From CAVPTL01 sp963794415 (GTDB lineage: Bacteria; Actinomycetota; Thermoleophilia; Gaiellales; JAICJC01): a DNA stretch of 64,000 nucleotides. Below the pieces are notes generated by a model. The model saw only the letters and a program-made list of their open reading frames with translations. It did no database searches and had not been told where the DNA came from. The translations under genes and the position numbers were made by a program. The DNA lies in assembly GCA_963794415.1 (NCBI GenBank), contig CAWCDI010000005.1, forward strand, positions 297,560 to 361,559. The letters run 5' to 3'. This document shows, piece after piece, positions 49,335 through 58,128 of this stretch (position 1 is the first letter of the stretch; every line of letters starts with the position of its first letter).

Positions 49335-50702
49335 GTGAGCACCATCGCCCCAGTCGTGCCCGGACGCCTGCGGCGGCGGCTCGCGATCGCCTTCGTGCTG
49401 GTTGGCGGCCTCACGGCCGGTGCTCTTGCCACCGGCGCCTACCTGCTGGTGCGCCACTCGCGGCTGCAGGACTCCGCCGATCGCTCGGTCGCCCAGGCCC
49501 GTGCGAACCTCGCGGTCGCGGCGACCTCGAAGAACAGCGCCCAGCTCGCGGCGGCGTTCAGCCACGACACCACCTTCAAGACCGTGATCGCCTACCACGG
49601 GCACGTGCCGCCGGGCCTACTCCCCGTGCCCGCGGACCTCCACCGGCTGGCGAGCACAGGCATGGCCTACCAGCGTGCGACCGTCCAGAGCGAGCCGACG
49701 CTGATCGTCGGGGCACCCGACCCGGTGCACGGCCGCCAGCTCTACTTCTACTTCGACGAGAGCCCGGTCTGGAGCGACCTCGACCAGCTGCGCGACGTGC
49801 TCATCGCGGGCTGGCTCGTGGTCCTGGCCGCGTCGGCCGTGGCGGGCCTCGTGCTCTCGCGGAAGATGCTCTCCCCGGTGGCAGCTGCCTCGGCGGCCGC
49901 CCACTCCCTGGCCGAGGGCCTGCTCGACACCCGGCTGCCCGCCGGTGGCGAGGACGAGTTCGGGGCCTGGGCCGCGTCCTTCAACTCCATGGCAGACGCG
50001 CTCCAGGGCAAGATCACCGCCCTCGAGCAGTCCGAGGCGCGCGAGCGCCGCTTCACAGCGGACGTCGCCCACGAGCTGCGAACACCGCTCACCGCGCTCG
50101 TGAACGAGGCAGGGCTGCTTGCCAGGCACGCCGACCAGATGCCGGCCGAGGCCCGGAGGATGAGCGAGCTCCTCACCCGCGACCTGGCCCGGCTGCGGCG
50201 GCTGGTGGAGGATCTGATGGAGATCTCGCGGCTCGACTCGGGTCAGGAGCCGCTCGAGCTGAGCGAGGTGGACATCGCCACGCTGGTCGGCGGCCTGCGC
50301 TCCGCACATGCCTGGGACGCCCGGATCGAGCTCGCCGGCGCTGCCGGCGCGATGGTGGTCACCGACCGCCGGCGCCTGGAGCGGATCCTCGCCAACCTCA
50401 TCGGCAACGCGATCGAGCACGGCGGCGGACGCGCCCGCGTCGGAGTGATCGCCGACGGGGAAGGGGCGACCGTCGAGGTGGCTGACGATGGTCCGGGGAT
50501 CCCGCCCGAGTTCCGCGATCGCCTGTTCGACCGGTTCTCGAAGGCGGACACAGCCCGGGCCGGCGGCGGAAGCGGGCTCGGCCTCGCCATCGCCTCCGAG
50601 AACGCCGCGCTCATCGGCGGCCGGATCGATGTCACCAGCGTCGCCGGCGCCGGCGCACGGTTCGTTCTTCACCTGCCACTCAGCCCTGGAGGCACAGCAT
50701 GA
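49335..50702 (+). CDS. Sensor histidine kinase
   Basis: 455 residues. TM1 about 15-38, extracellular sensor 39-153 without recognised domain, TM2 154-175, HAMP linker, phospho-acceptor His246 in FTADVAHELRTPLTAL, N box NLIGNAIEHG (354-363), DDGPGIP (384-390) and GSGLGLAIA (412-420). Pairs with the response regulator upstream. GTG start. The end overlaps the lipoprotein ATG (ATGA). Confidence 0.92.
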   Translation: MSTIAPVVPGRLRRRLAIAFVLVGGLTAGALATGAYLLVRHSRLQDSADRSVAQARANLAVAATSKNSAQLAAAFSHDTTFKTVIAYHGHVPPGLLPVPADLHRLASTGMAYQRATVQSEPTLIVGAPDPVHGRQLYFYFDESPVWSDLDQLRDVLIAGWLVVLAASAVAGLVLSRKMLSPVAAASAAAHSLAEGLLDTRLPAGGEDEFGAWAASFNSMADALQGKITALEQSEARERRFTADVAHELRTPLTALVNEAGLLARHADQMPAEARRMSELLTRDLARLRRLVEDLMEISRLDSGQEPLELSEVDIATLVGGLRSAHAWDARIELAGAAGAMVVTDRRRLERILANLIGNAIEHGGGRARVGVIADGEGATVEVADDGPGIPPEFRDRLFDRFSKADTARAGGGSGLGLAIASENAALIGGRIDVTSVAGAGARFVLHLPLSPGGTA

Positions 50703-51928
50703 CCCGACGACTCATCCCCGCGTCCGTCCTCCTCATGGCCCTGGTGGCCGCCGGCTGCGGAGGCGGCGGCGCGACGCGGGTGGATCCCTCCGCACCGCAG
50801 ACCCGATCCGAGCAGATCGTGAGAGTGGCATCGTCATCGAGCTCGAGCAGCGCCGCCTCCACCGGCTCGGCGACCGCGCCCGCCGGGCCGCAGCACGCAG
50901 AGCTCCCGCGCCCGGGCGATCAGGAGGAGCTCTGGCTCACCCGCGGCCGCAAGCTCTGGGCCACGGTGCGGTATCAGCCCTGGACGCCCGCTGCTCCGGC
51001 GTATCTCGTCCGCGCGCTACGTCACGGCCCCGATGCCGCCGAGCGTGCGTTCGGCGTGGCCACGGCTGTGCCGGCAGCGACGGTGATCCACAGCGTCACG
51101 ATCGCCAGGGGCGTTGCCACTGCAGATCTCAGCGCAAACTTCATCGGCGGCCCACCTGGGCAGAAGCGCCTGCGGCTGGCGCAGCTGACCTACACGCTCA
51201 CGCAATTCGCGGGTGCGCACTCGGTGCAGCTCGAGATCGACGGGACTCCCTCGGGCTACCGGATGACCCGCCAGACGTTCCGGGCGCTCCTTCCGCCGAT
51301 CGCAGTGACCAGTCCGGCTGTCGGCGGCACGATCGGGCCCGGAAGCGAGATCCGGGGGATCACCCCCTACTCGAACGCGAACGTCTCGATCAAGCTGCTC
51401 GACGCACACGGCTCGTCGATCATCGACGGGAGCAGCTCGTTCGGCTGCAGCGCGGGGTGCCTCGGATCGTTCGACCTGAGCATCGACCAGCTTCCGACAG
51501 GGCAGTACGGGCCCGGCACCATCCTCCTCTCCGTGAACCCGCAGACCGCCGGCATCAGCGGTGACTCACAGCCGACGCTGAGCATGCCCGTGCGGCTCGC
51601 GCCCACGTTCAGAGTGCTCGCGCCCGCGAGCGGGGCGTCGCTGACCAGTCCGATGCACGTTCGCTTCGAATCGGCGCTCCCCCACGGCGGGGCCGTTCAG
51701 GTGGTGCTGTACGACGCCCGGTTCCACCGGCTGGCGCGCCGCGTGGTCACCGGCCTCTGCCCGCTCGGCGGCTTCTGCCCCTCGACTGCCAGCGCGGACG
51801 CACACGTGACGCTGCCGTTCAGCGTCGCGGGCGTCCAGCCCGGCTATCTGGTGCTCAAACCGCTCCGGGCCTCGGCCGGCGAGCAGAACGACGTCGTGGA
51901 GATCCCGGTGACGCTCAGCGGCGGCTAG
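50699..51928 (+). CDS. GerMN/Gmad2-domain lipoprotein, LpqB-like partner of the two-component system
   Basis: 409 residues. Lipoprotein signal SVLLMALVAAGC, Ser-rich linker, a GerMN domain (YLVRALRHGPDAAERAFG, GVATADLSANFIGGPPGQKRLRLAQLTYTL) and two immunoglobulin-like Gmad2 domains (ITSPAVGG-type VTSPAVGGTIGPGSEI; FRVLAPASGASLTSP). Translationally coupled to the kinase, an arrangement like mtrA-mtrB-lpqB. It may modulate kinase signalling at the outer membrane face. Followed by palindromic repeat copy 4. Confidence 0.87.
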   Translation: MTRRLIPASVLLMALVAAGCGGGGATRVDPSAPQTRSEQIVRVASSSSSSSAASTGSATAPAGPQHAELPRPGDQEELWLTRGRKLWATVRYQPWTPAAPAYLVRALRHGPDAAERAFGVATAVPAATVIHSVTIARGVATADLSANFIGGPPGQKRLRLAQLTYTLTQFAGAHSVQLEIDGTPSGYRMTRQTFRALLPPIAVTSPAVGGTIGPGSEIRGITPYSNANVSIKLLDAHGSSIIDGSSSFGCSAGCLGSFDLSIDQLPTGQYGPGTILLSVNPQTAGISGDSQPTLSMPVRLAPTFRVLAPASGASLTSPMHVRFESALPHGGAVQVVLYDARFHRLARRVVTGLCPLGGFCPSTASADAHVTLPFSVAGVQPGYLVLKPLRASAGEQNDVVEIPVTLSGG

Positions 51929-51960
51929 CTCACGTGCGCCGGCGACGCAGTGCCGCCAGC

Positions 51961-51993
51961 GTGAATATTAAGTGCCTGGCACCGTTTATTCAG
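51961..51993. repeat. Palindromic intergenic repeat, copy 4
   Basis: Matches copy 2 at 32 of 33 positions (last base G instead of C). It fills the tail-to-tail gap between the GerMN lipoprotein and the P450 gene. On the minus strand it encodes the last Glu codon and TAA stop (51986-51988) of the P450. Confidence 0.92.
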
Positions 51994-53278
51994 GCCGGTG
52001 GCGCAGTGCCGCCTGCATGCCGCCCTTTGGGCGCAGCGTGAACCGGGGGTCGAGCTCGGCCTCGGCAGACAGCGGCTCCACGTGCCAGTCGCGCGCGAGC
52101 GTGGCCAGCGCCAGCACCGCCTCGAGCATCGCGAAGCGCTCGCCGATGCACATCCGCCCGCCCATCGCGAAGGGATAGGAGGCACCCGGCGGCGGCGTGG
52201 AGCCGTCCAGCCAGCGCTCGGGCCGGAACTCCATCGGGTCGGGCCAGTACTGCGCGGAGTGCTGCACCACCCACTGGCTGGTGATGATCGTCGTGCCCGC
52301 CGGCACCGTCACATCGCCCAGCAGGTACTCGCTCTGCGGGATCCGCGCGAGCGCCCACACCGGCGGGTAGATGCGAAGCGTCTCGCGCACCACCGCCTGC
52401 GTGTAGGTGAGCCGCGGGTAGTCGGCCGCCGTCGCCGCACGGCTGCCCAGCACCTCGCGCAGCTCGGCCACCAGCGCGTCCTCGGCGGAGGGGTTTCGCG
52501 CCAGCAGGAACCACGCCCACGTGAGGAGCTGGGCCGTCGTCTCGTGCCCGGCCAGCATCAGCGTGATGGCCTCGTCGCGGATCTGCTCGTCGGTGAGGCC
52601 CAGCGTCAGCAGGTGGTCGAGGAGCCCCACTCCCGCGGGCTGCCCGCGACGCTCGGCGATCATCCGCTGGATCATCGCGTCGATGTCGGCCTTCGCCGCG
52701 TCGAAGCGGCGCGTGGCCGGCAGCGGCAGCCGCCACAGCATGTCGGCGCCGGGCAGGAGGAACCGGTGGAACACCTGCATCCCGGCGTCGAGCACCTCGC
52801 GGATCTCCGGCGCCTCCGACTCGACGTCTGCGTCGAAGATCGTCCGGCCCACCACGTCGAGCGCGAACGACATCATCTGCTCGTTCACGTCCACCTCGGC
52901 GCCGTGCCGCCACCGGCGCGAGACCGTAACGGCGGCGGCCACCATCTCGCCGGCGTAGCGGTCGATCATCGCCGAGTGGAACACCGGCTGGATCATCCGC
53001 CTGCGGGCGAGATGCTCGGCGCCCTCGCTGGTCAAGAGGCCGTCGCCAAGCAGGCGCTTTGCCGCCTGCAGCGCCCGGCCCTTCACGAACACGGCGCCGT
53101 CGTCCACCAGCATCTTTCGGATCAGCGGGCCGTCGGTGACCAGGTAGAAGTCGTGCCCGCCGGGAAACGGCACGAGCACCACCGGGCCGTGCGCGCTCCA
53201 GCGCTCGAGCGTGGGCAGCGGATCGCGCAGGTACCGGCTCAGGTTGAGCCAGGGCGAGCCGCCGGCGCTCGGCGTCAG
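51986..53278 (-). CDS. Cytochrome P450
   Basis: 430 residues from CTG 53278. I-helix AGHETT (243-248), ExxR in ETLR (299-302), FRPERW (351-356), and heme loop FAMGGRMCIGERFAM with Cys377. Bacterial class of CYP102/CYP4-like monooxygenases; redox partners not adjacent. No ATG, GTG or TTG is available near the expected N-terminus; CTG at 53278 overlaps the stop of the upstream SDR (CTGA) and is the best guess. Final Glu and stop come from palindromic repeat copy 4. Confidence 0.85.
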   Translation of the reverse strand: MTPSAGGSPWLNLSRYLRDPLPTLERWSAHGPVVLVPFPGGHDFYLVTDGPLIRKMLVDDGAVFVKGRALQAAKRLLGDGLLTSEGAEHLARRRMIQPVFHSAMIDRYAGEMVAAAVTVSRRWRHGAEVDVNEQMMSFALDVVGRTIFDADVESEAPEIREVLDAGMQVFHRFLLPGADMLWRLPLPATRRFDAAKADIDAMIQRMIAERRGQPAGVGLLDHLLTLGLTDEQIRDEAITLMLAGHETTAQLLTWAWFLLARNPSAEDALVAELREVLGSRAATAADYPRLTYTQAVVRETLRIYPPVWALARIPQSEYLLGDVTVPAGTTIITSQWVVQHSAQYWPDPMEFRPERWLDGSTPPPGASYPFAMGGRMCIGERFAMLEAVLALATLARDWHVEPLSAEAELDPRFTLRPKGGMQAALRHRPE

Positions 53279-54039
53279 TACGCCATCCAGCCGCCGTCCA
53301 CCATCAGATTGGTTCCGCTCACGTAGGACGCTTCCGATGCCAGGAAGGCTACAGCCGCGGCCACGTCCTCGGCCCGGCCGAGGCGCGGGAAGGGCGTGCG
53401 CGAGGTGACGTAGGCAAGGCCCTCCTCCGACTCGCTCAGGTCGCCCGCGGTGCCGGTCACGATCTTCCCCGGCGCCACCGCGTTGCAGATGATGCCGTCC
53501 TTGCCGTGCTCCACCGCGATCTGGCGCGTCATCTGCACGAGCCCGCCCTTGCCCACCGCGTAGGTGAAGTGACCGGGGCTCGCGACCATGCCGTGCTGCG
53601 AGGTGATGTTGATGATGCGGCCGCGCACCTCGTCGATGAGCGGCTGGGTGAGCATCTGCCGCACCGCCGCCTGGCACATCAGAAACGGCCCGCGCAGGTT
53701 CACCGCCATCATCTGGTCCCAGTCGTCCTTCGTGGTGGTGAGAAGCGGCTTGGACTGGTGGGCGGCCAGCACGGCGTTGTTCACCACCACGTCGAGCGAG
53801 CCCGTCCTGTCCACGGCCGTCTCGATCAGCAGCTGGTTGGCCTCGGCGCTCGAGACGTCGGCCTCGACGTAGAGCGCCCGGCCGCCTGCCGCCGCGATCA
53901 CCTGGTCGGTGGGGTCACCGCCGGCGATCGGGTCGCGCCGGATGTCGGCCACGATCACGTCGAAGCCGTCGCCGGCGAGCTTGACGGAGATCGCCCGGCC
54001 AATGCCCGACGAGCCCCCCGTGACGATTGCGCTTCGCAT
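53275..54039 (-). CDS. Short-chain dehydrogenase/reductase
   Basis: 254 residues. TGGSSGIGRAIS, NNAVL, Ser in IINITSQHG and Tyr-x3-Lys in FTYAVGKGG. Coupled to the P450 gene, so it may oxidise the alcohol made by the P450 (inference). ATG with SD AGGAG 6 nt upstream. Confidence 0.9.
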   Translation of the reverse strand: MRSAIVTGGSSGIGRAISVKLAGDGFDVIVADIRRDPIAGGDPTDQVIAAAGGRALYVEADVSSAEANQLLIETAVDRTGSLDVVVNNAVLAAHQSKPLLTTTKDDWDQMMAVNLRGPFLMCQAAVRQMLTQPLIDEVRGRIINITSQHGMVASPGHFTYAVGKGGLVQMTRQIAVEHGKDGIICNAVAPGKIVTGTAGDLSESEEGLAYVTSRTPFPRLGRAEDVAAAVAFLASEASYVSGTNLMVDGGWMAY

Positions 54040-54073
54040 CCCCGTCTCCTATCGATCCTCTATCGTCCGGGCC

Positions 54074-54616
54074 ATGCCAGGCGTTGCCTTCGTGGCCCAT
54101 TGCATGCTGAATCAGAACTCCAAGTGCATTGGAGGAGCCCGCTGCGCGGGAATCTACTCGCCGCTGGTGGACGAGCTGCGCAAGCGCGACTGGCGGATCG
54201 AGCAGATGCCCTGCCCCGAGCTCGCCTTCACGGGGCTCAACCGCTTCTGGGCAGTCAAGGAGCAGCTCGACACCTCGGCCTACCGCCGCCACTGCCGCCG
54301 CATCGCCGTCGCCGTCGGCGGCGCGATCGAGCTGCACATGCGCCGCGGCGAGGACGTGATCATCGTCGGCCTCGAGGGCAGCCCATCCATGGGCGTGCAC
54401 ATCACGAGCTCCGACCCCGCGCTGAAGGGCCGGCCAACGTGGAAGGACGGCGGCGAGGAGCTCACCCCCGGCAGCGGCATCATGATCGAGGAGCTCACCG
54501 CGGAGCTCGAGTCGCGCGGCGTGCCGATGCCGCGCGCGACCGGCGTGAACCACCAGCTGCCCGGCTTCGACCTCGAGGCCGATGCCACCGCGCTCGGCGC
54601 CCTCATCGATGACTGA
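54074..54616 (+). CDS. TudS-related putative desulfidase
   Basis: 180 residues. N-terminal VAHCMLNQNSKC (Cys10, Cys18) and MPCPE with Cys47 match the cysteine pattern of CD3072-type TudS-related proteins, relatives of [4Fe-4S] thiouracil desulfidases. ATG with -10 TATCGT (54061-54066) 7 nt upstream, leaderless. The stop overlaps the next start. Confidence 0.65.
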   Translation: MPGVAFVAHCMLNQNSKCIGGARCAGIYSPLVDELRKRDWRIEQMPCPELAFTGLNRFWAVKEQLDTSAYRRHCRRIAVAVGGAIELHMRRGEDVIIVGLEGSPSMGVHITSSDPALKGRPTWKDGGEELTPGSGIMIEELTAELESRGVPMPRATGVNHQLPGFDLEADATALGALIDD

Positions 54617-55004
54617 CGCGAGCCACGACAACGACGACCGCGGCTACCGGGTCGCGATCGTCGCGAGCGAGTACGTGAACCCCGCCGCCGGCGGCGTCGA
54701 TGCGCTCCAGGTGCTGACCCAGCTCGACTGGGGCCTCATCCAGCTGCCGGCCGCCGACTACCCGCCCACCGTGGCGGCGCCGCTGCTCGACCAGGTCGCC
54801 GAGCAGGCCGAGGAGTTCGCGCGCCACGACTACACGATGGCGCTCATCGGCGACCGCGACGGCCTCACCGAGGCGCTCGCCCGCTACGGGCTGCAGCCGC
54901 CGCCCCAGATCGACCCTGCCACCACCACAAAGCTCAGGAACTTCCTGAAGAAGCTCGACACACCCCACGAAAGGACTCCCCTTGGACGCCACCCTGCTCG
55001 CTGA
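54609..55004 (+). CDS. Hypothetical protein coupled to a TudS-related gene
   Basis: 131 residues, MTDASHDNDDRGYRVAIVAS, then a mixed alpha/beta sequence (GLIQLPAADYPPTVAAPLLDQ, YTMALIGDRDGL). I recognise no family. Starts 8 nt inside the TudS-related gene and overlaps the SMP-30 gene start by 23 nt, so it is part of the same operon. Confidence 0.6.
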   Translation: MTDASHDNDDRGYRVAIVASEYVNPAAGGVDALQVLTQLDWGLIQLPAADYPPTVAAPLLDQVAEQAEEFARHDYTMALIGDRDGLTEALARYGLQPPPQIDPATTTKLRNFLKKLDTPHERTPLGRHPAR

Positions 55005-55845
55005 TGGTCTCGGATTTCCCGAAGGGCCCGTGATCATGCCCGACGGATCGATCGTGCTGTGCGACGGCAACACCGGCGAGCTGCTCGTGTGGAAGGACGG
55101 CGCCATGTCGACCTACGCCACCACCGGCGGCTCACCGTGGGGCGCGATCCTCGGCACCGACGGCGCCATCTACTACACCCAGGGCGGCAACGTCCCCGAC
55201 GCAGCCGACCAGAGCTTCGAGCCCGGCATCCAGCGCGTCACCGCCGACGGCAAGGTCGAGACGCTCTCCACCGAGATCGCCGGGCACCCGCTGGCCGGCC
55301 CCAACGACCTGGCGTTCGGCCCCGACGGCCGGCTCTGGTTCACCGACTCGGGCACCGAGATGGACGATCGCTACGACCCCCGCCAGCCGGGCCGGCTCTA
55401 CGTGCTGGACGCCTCGGGCGACGGCGAGATGGTGCTCGAGCGGCCCTCCCACTACCCCAACGGCATCGCCTTCGACGCCCAGGGCCGCATGTACTGGACC
55501 GAGTCGATGGCCCACCGCGTGTGCCGGCTCGAGGACGGCAAGGCAACCACGTTCTGCCAGCTGAGCGACAACCACGTGCCCGACGGCATGGCGTTTGCCG
55601 AGGACGGCCGGCTCTTCGTGTGCACCACCATCTCCGAGGGCCTCACCGTGCTCTCGGCAGACGGCGAGATCCTCGAGGAGATCACCATCGGCCAGCACGC
55701 GACCAACTGCATCTTCGACGGCCCGACGCTCTACGTGACCGCCACGGCCGTGGCCGAGATCAACGCCAATCAGACCACCGGCACGTTCTGGAGCATCGCG
55801 ACCGATGCGAAGGGCGGCCTCCCGCTGATCACAGGAAAGCTCTAG
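54982..55845 (+). CDS. SMP-30/gluconolactonase family protein
   Basis: 287 residues, six-bladed beta-propeller: GFPEGPVIMPDGSIVLCD, GPNDLAFGPDGRLWFTDSG, YPNGIAFDAQGRMYWTES, VPDGMAFAEDGRLFVC. Metal-binding Glu/Asn/Asp positions of the family are visible in these repeats. Likely a lactone hydrolase. TTG start with SD AAAGGA 6-7 nt upstream. Overlaps the convergent Gfo/Idh gene by 17 nt. Confidence 0.88.
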   Translation: MDATLLADGLGFPEGPVIMPDGSIVLCDGNTGELLVWKDGAMSTYATTGGSPWGAILGTDGAIYYTQGGNVPDAADQSFEPGIQRVTADGKVETLSTEIAGHPLAGPNDLAFGPDGRLWFTDSGTEMDDRYDPRQPGRLYVLDASGDGEMVLERPSHYPNGIAFDAQGRMYWTESMAHRVCRLEDGKATTFCQLSDNHVPDGMAFAEDGRLFVCTTISEGLTVLSADGEILEEITIGQHATNCIFDGPTLYVTATAVAEINANQTTGTFWSIATDAKGGLPLITGKL

Positions 55846-56761
55846 AGCCGGACTCCAGCGCCTGCCCGCACGCGATCGCCACTGCGAGGGTCTGCATGGC
55901 GTCGCGTGGCGGGCAGAAGATGCGGCTGCGATCGCCGCTTCCGATGACCTCCACGAACCGCTCGATCGAGCGCATGAACGGGTCGGCGTACGCGCTGCTT
56001 CGCAGATCCACGCTCATGGTCGTCTCGCCGGCCAGCACGTCCATCGTGTAGACGCCGGGCTGGCCGGCCCGCGACCACACCGAGTAGACCGCGCCCAGCG
56101 CGCCGCTTGCGAAGTGAAACTGCAGCGCGATGGTGTCGTCGATGCCCCCTGCGGGCGCGCCCTCCTGGCCCAGCCGCACCGTGCCGCCCACGGCATCCAC
56201 CGCGGTGATCTCACCGGCGACCGCGCGCTGCAGGTCGATGTGGTGGCTGGCGCGCTCCAGCACCTGGCCGCCGCCTGCCTGCGGATCCAGAAACCACGGC
56301 CGGCTCTCGACCGGGCCGTAGTTTCGCCCCAGGAGCAGGCCGATCGGCTGGCCCGCGACCGCGGCGAGCACCTCGTCGAGCGCCTCGCTCGCATGCCACT
56401 GGTACCCAACGGCGCACACGGCGGAGCTGCGCTCGGCCGCGGCGACGATGCCGGCGGCGTCCTCCAGGGTGCGCGCGACGGGCTTCTCGAGGTACACGTG
56501 GATGCCGGCGTCGAGCGCGGCGACCGCCGGGTCGCGATGGTGCAGCGGCGGCGTGCACACCCAGACGGCGCCGAGCCGCTCCTCGGCGAGCATGTCCTCC
56601 CACCGCTCGTAGGCCCGGCCGCCGCGCGGCTCGGTGATCGCCTCCGCGCGCGCGAGGTCGAGGTCGGCGGCAGCCACCAGCTCGAGGCCGTCGATCGCAT
56701 CGATGGCCGGCACGTGGCGGCGGGCGATCCACCCGCCGCCGATGATCCCCACCCGCGTCAC
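55829..56761 (-). CDS. Gfo/Idh/MocA family oxidoreductase
   Basis: 310 residues. VGIIGGGWIARRHVPAID cofactor motif, VWVCTPPLHH, and the EKP motif in YLEKPVARTLEDA; substrate domain with ERASHHIDLQRAV. Oxidises a sugar or related polyol with NAD(P). GTG start overlaps the stop of the upstream deacetylase-like gene (GTGA). Confidence 0.9.
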   Translation of the reverse strand: MTRVGIIGGGWIARRHVPAIDAIDGLELVAAADLDLARAEAITEPRGGRAYERWEDMLAEERLGAVWVCTPPLHHRDPAVAALDAGIHVYLEKPVARTLEDAAGIVAAAERSSAVCAVGYQWHASEALDEVLAAVAGQPIGLLLGRNYGPVESRPWFLDPQAGGGQVLERASHHIDLQRAVAGEITAVDAVGGTVRLGQEGAPAGGIDDTIALQFHFASGALGAVYSVWSRAGQPGVYTMDVLAGETTMSVDLRSSAYADPFMRSIERFVEVIGSGDRSRIFCPPRDAMQTLAVAIACGQALESGSRAFL

Positions 56762-57675
56762 GCCGGCGGGTACTTCTCGAGCCACCACCGCGCGATGTCC
56801 TCGCGGCGCATGAACTTCACGCCCGGCTGGGCCTGCGCGTGCTCGATGAACCTGCGGGCAACCGCCGCGCGCGCGGCCTGGCCCGACCACCGCGCGTGCA
56901 TCACGAACGTCATCATCGTGGGCCGCTCGTCGCCCTCGCGGAGCAGCTCGTCGAGGCCCATGACGGCGGTGTCGAGGAAGTCCGTGGGGCTCGCGAAGCC
57001 CGGGTTCATCAGGAACCGGGCGTCGTTGTAGGTCTTCGAGTACGGCACCACGAGGAACGGCTTGCCCGCGATGGGCTCGTAGTAGGGCACATCGTCGGCG
57101 TAGCCCTCGGAGTGGTAGATGAACCCGCCGATCTCGCCCAGCAGCTCACGCGTGTTCTCGCTGGGCCAGCTGCGGGAGTTCCAGCCGGCGGGGGGCTTCC
57201 CGAGCACCCGCGTGTAGGTCTCAACGGCCCGCTCGATGAGCGCCTTCTCCTCGGCGCGCGGGTACGTCCAGGCCTCGGTCCAGCGCCAGCCGTGGCCCAT
57301 CAGATCGTGGCCCTGCTCGTTCATCCACGCCGGCACCTCGGGGTTCAGCTCGAGCGCGACGGCGCTGCCCGAGATCGTGACCGGCACGCCGGCCGCGTCG
57401 AAGATGCGCGCGAGCCGCCACACGCCAGCGCGGCTGCCGTACTCGTAGTGCGACTCGGTGCCCTGGTCGCGCTGCGGCGGCTGCACCCCCGGGTCGGCGT
57501 ACTCGCCCCAGCCGTCGTTTCGGTCATCGCCCCACACCACGGAGTACTCGGAGCCCTCCTCGTAGACCAGGCACAGGTTGATGACCACCTTCGCGCCGTC
57601 CGGCCAGCTGAACCTGGGCGGCGTGCGGCCGTAGCCGCGCATGTCGCGGGCGCGAACGCCGTCGGGGATGCTCAC
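56758..57675 (-). CDS. Polysaccharide deacetylase family protein, PuuE-like
   Basis: 305 residues. DMRGYGRTPPRFSWPDGAKVVINLCLVYEEGSEYSV is the typical start of PuuE-type (allantoinase-like) NodB-fold hydrolases, with GHDLMGHGWRW carrying the metal His pair. The substrate is a small amide or acetylated sugar rather than necessarily chitin. GTG overlaps the OsmC stop (GTGA); in an OsmC-deacetylase-Gfo/Idh chain. Confidence 0.82.
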   Translation of the reverse strand: MSIPDGVRARDMRGYGRTPPRFSWPDGAKVVINLCLVYEEGSEYSVVWGDDRNDGWGEYADPGVQPPQRDQGTESHYEYGSRAGVWRLARIFDAAGVPVTISGSAVALELNPEVPAWMNEQGHDLMGHGWRWTEAWTYPRAEEKALIERAVETYTRVLGKPPAGWNSRSWPSENTRELLGEIGGFIYHSEGYADDVPYYEPIAGKPFLVVPYSKTYNDARFLMNPGFASPTDFLDTAVMGLDELLREGDERPTMMTFVMHARWSGQAARAAVARRFIEHAQAQPGVKFMRREDIARWWLEKYPPA

Positions 57676-58106
57676 GCCGTCACCTCGGCGGTCACCGTGA
57701 GCGCGACGCTCCCCGCGATGGCCTGGCACACCGGGCAGTGGCGCTCGGCGTCGGCAATCAGCTTCCGCACGTCGGCCTCGGGCGCCGGCGAGCTCACCCG
57801 CGTCTGGAGGTTGGCAGCCGAGAGGTGGTGGCCGCTGCCGTCGCCCCACTCGAGGCGCGACGTGACGCGGGTCTCGACGGTGCCGAGCGGGATGTCGCGG
57901 GCGCGCGCCATGCCGGTGAGGGTCGAGGTGAAGCAGTTGGCAAGCGCGGCGGCGAAGAGCTCCTCCGGGTTCGACTCACCGCCGGGGCCGCCCAGCTCCG
58001 CCTGGGTCGCGGTCGCCACCGAGAGCGAGCCCGAGTCGCCCTCGACCCGGCCGTGGTAGCCGTTCCACTGCAGCGTGGCCGAGGCCTCGAGCGAGTCAGT
58101 CGCCAT
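57672..58106 (-). CDS. OsmC/Ohr family peroxidase
   Basis: 144 residues from ATG 58106. ANCFTSTL and HCPVCQAI provide the two catalytic cysteines of OsmC-type thiol peroxidases; YHGRVEGDSGSLSV is the beta-rich N-terminus. Reduces organic hydroperoxides. The start has SD AAAGGAG with 8-nt spacing. First of three overlapping genes on the minus strand; preceded by an SDR. Confidence 0.9.
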   Translation of the reverse strand: MATDSLEASATLQWNGYHGRVEGDSGSLSVATATQAELGGPGGESNPEELFAAALANCFTSTLTGMARARDIPLGTVETRVTSRLEWGDGSGHHLSAANLQTRVSSPAPEADVRKLIADAERHCPVCQAIAGSVALTVTAEVTA

Positions 58107-58128
58107 CGGTGTCACTCCTTTTCATGGG

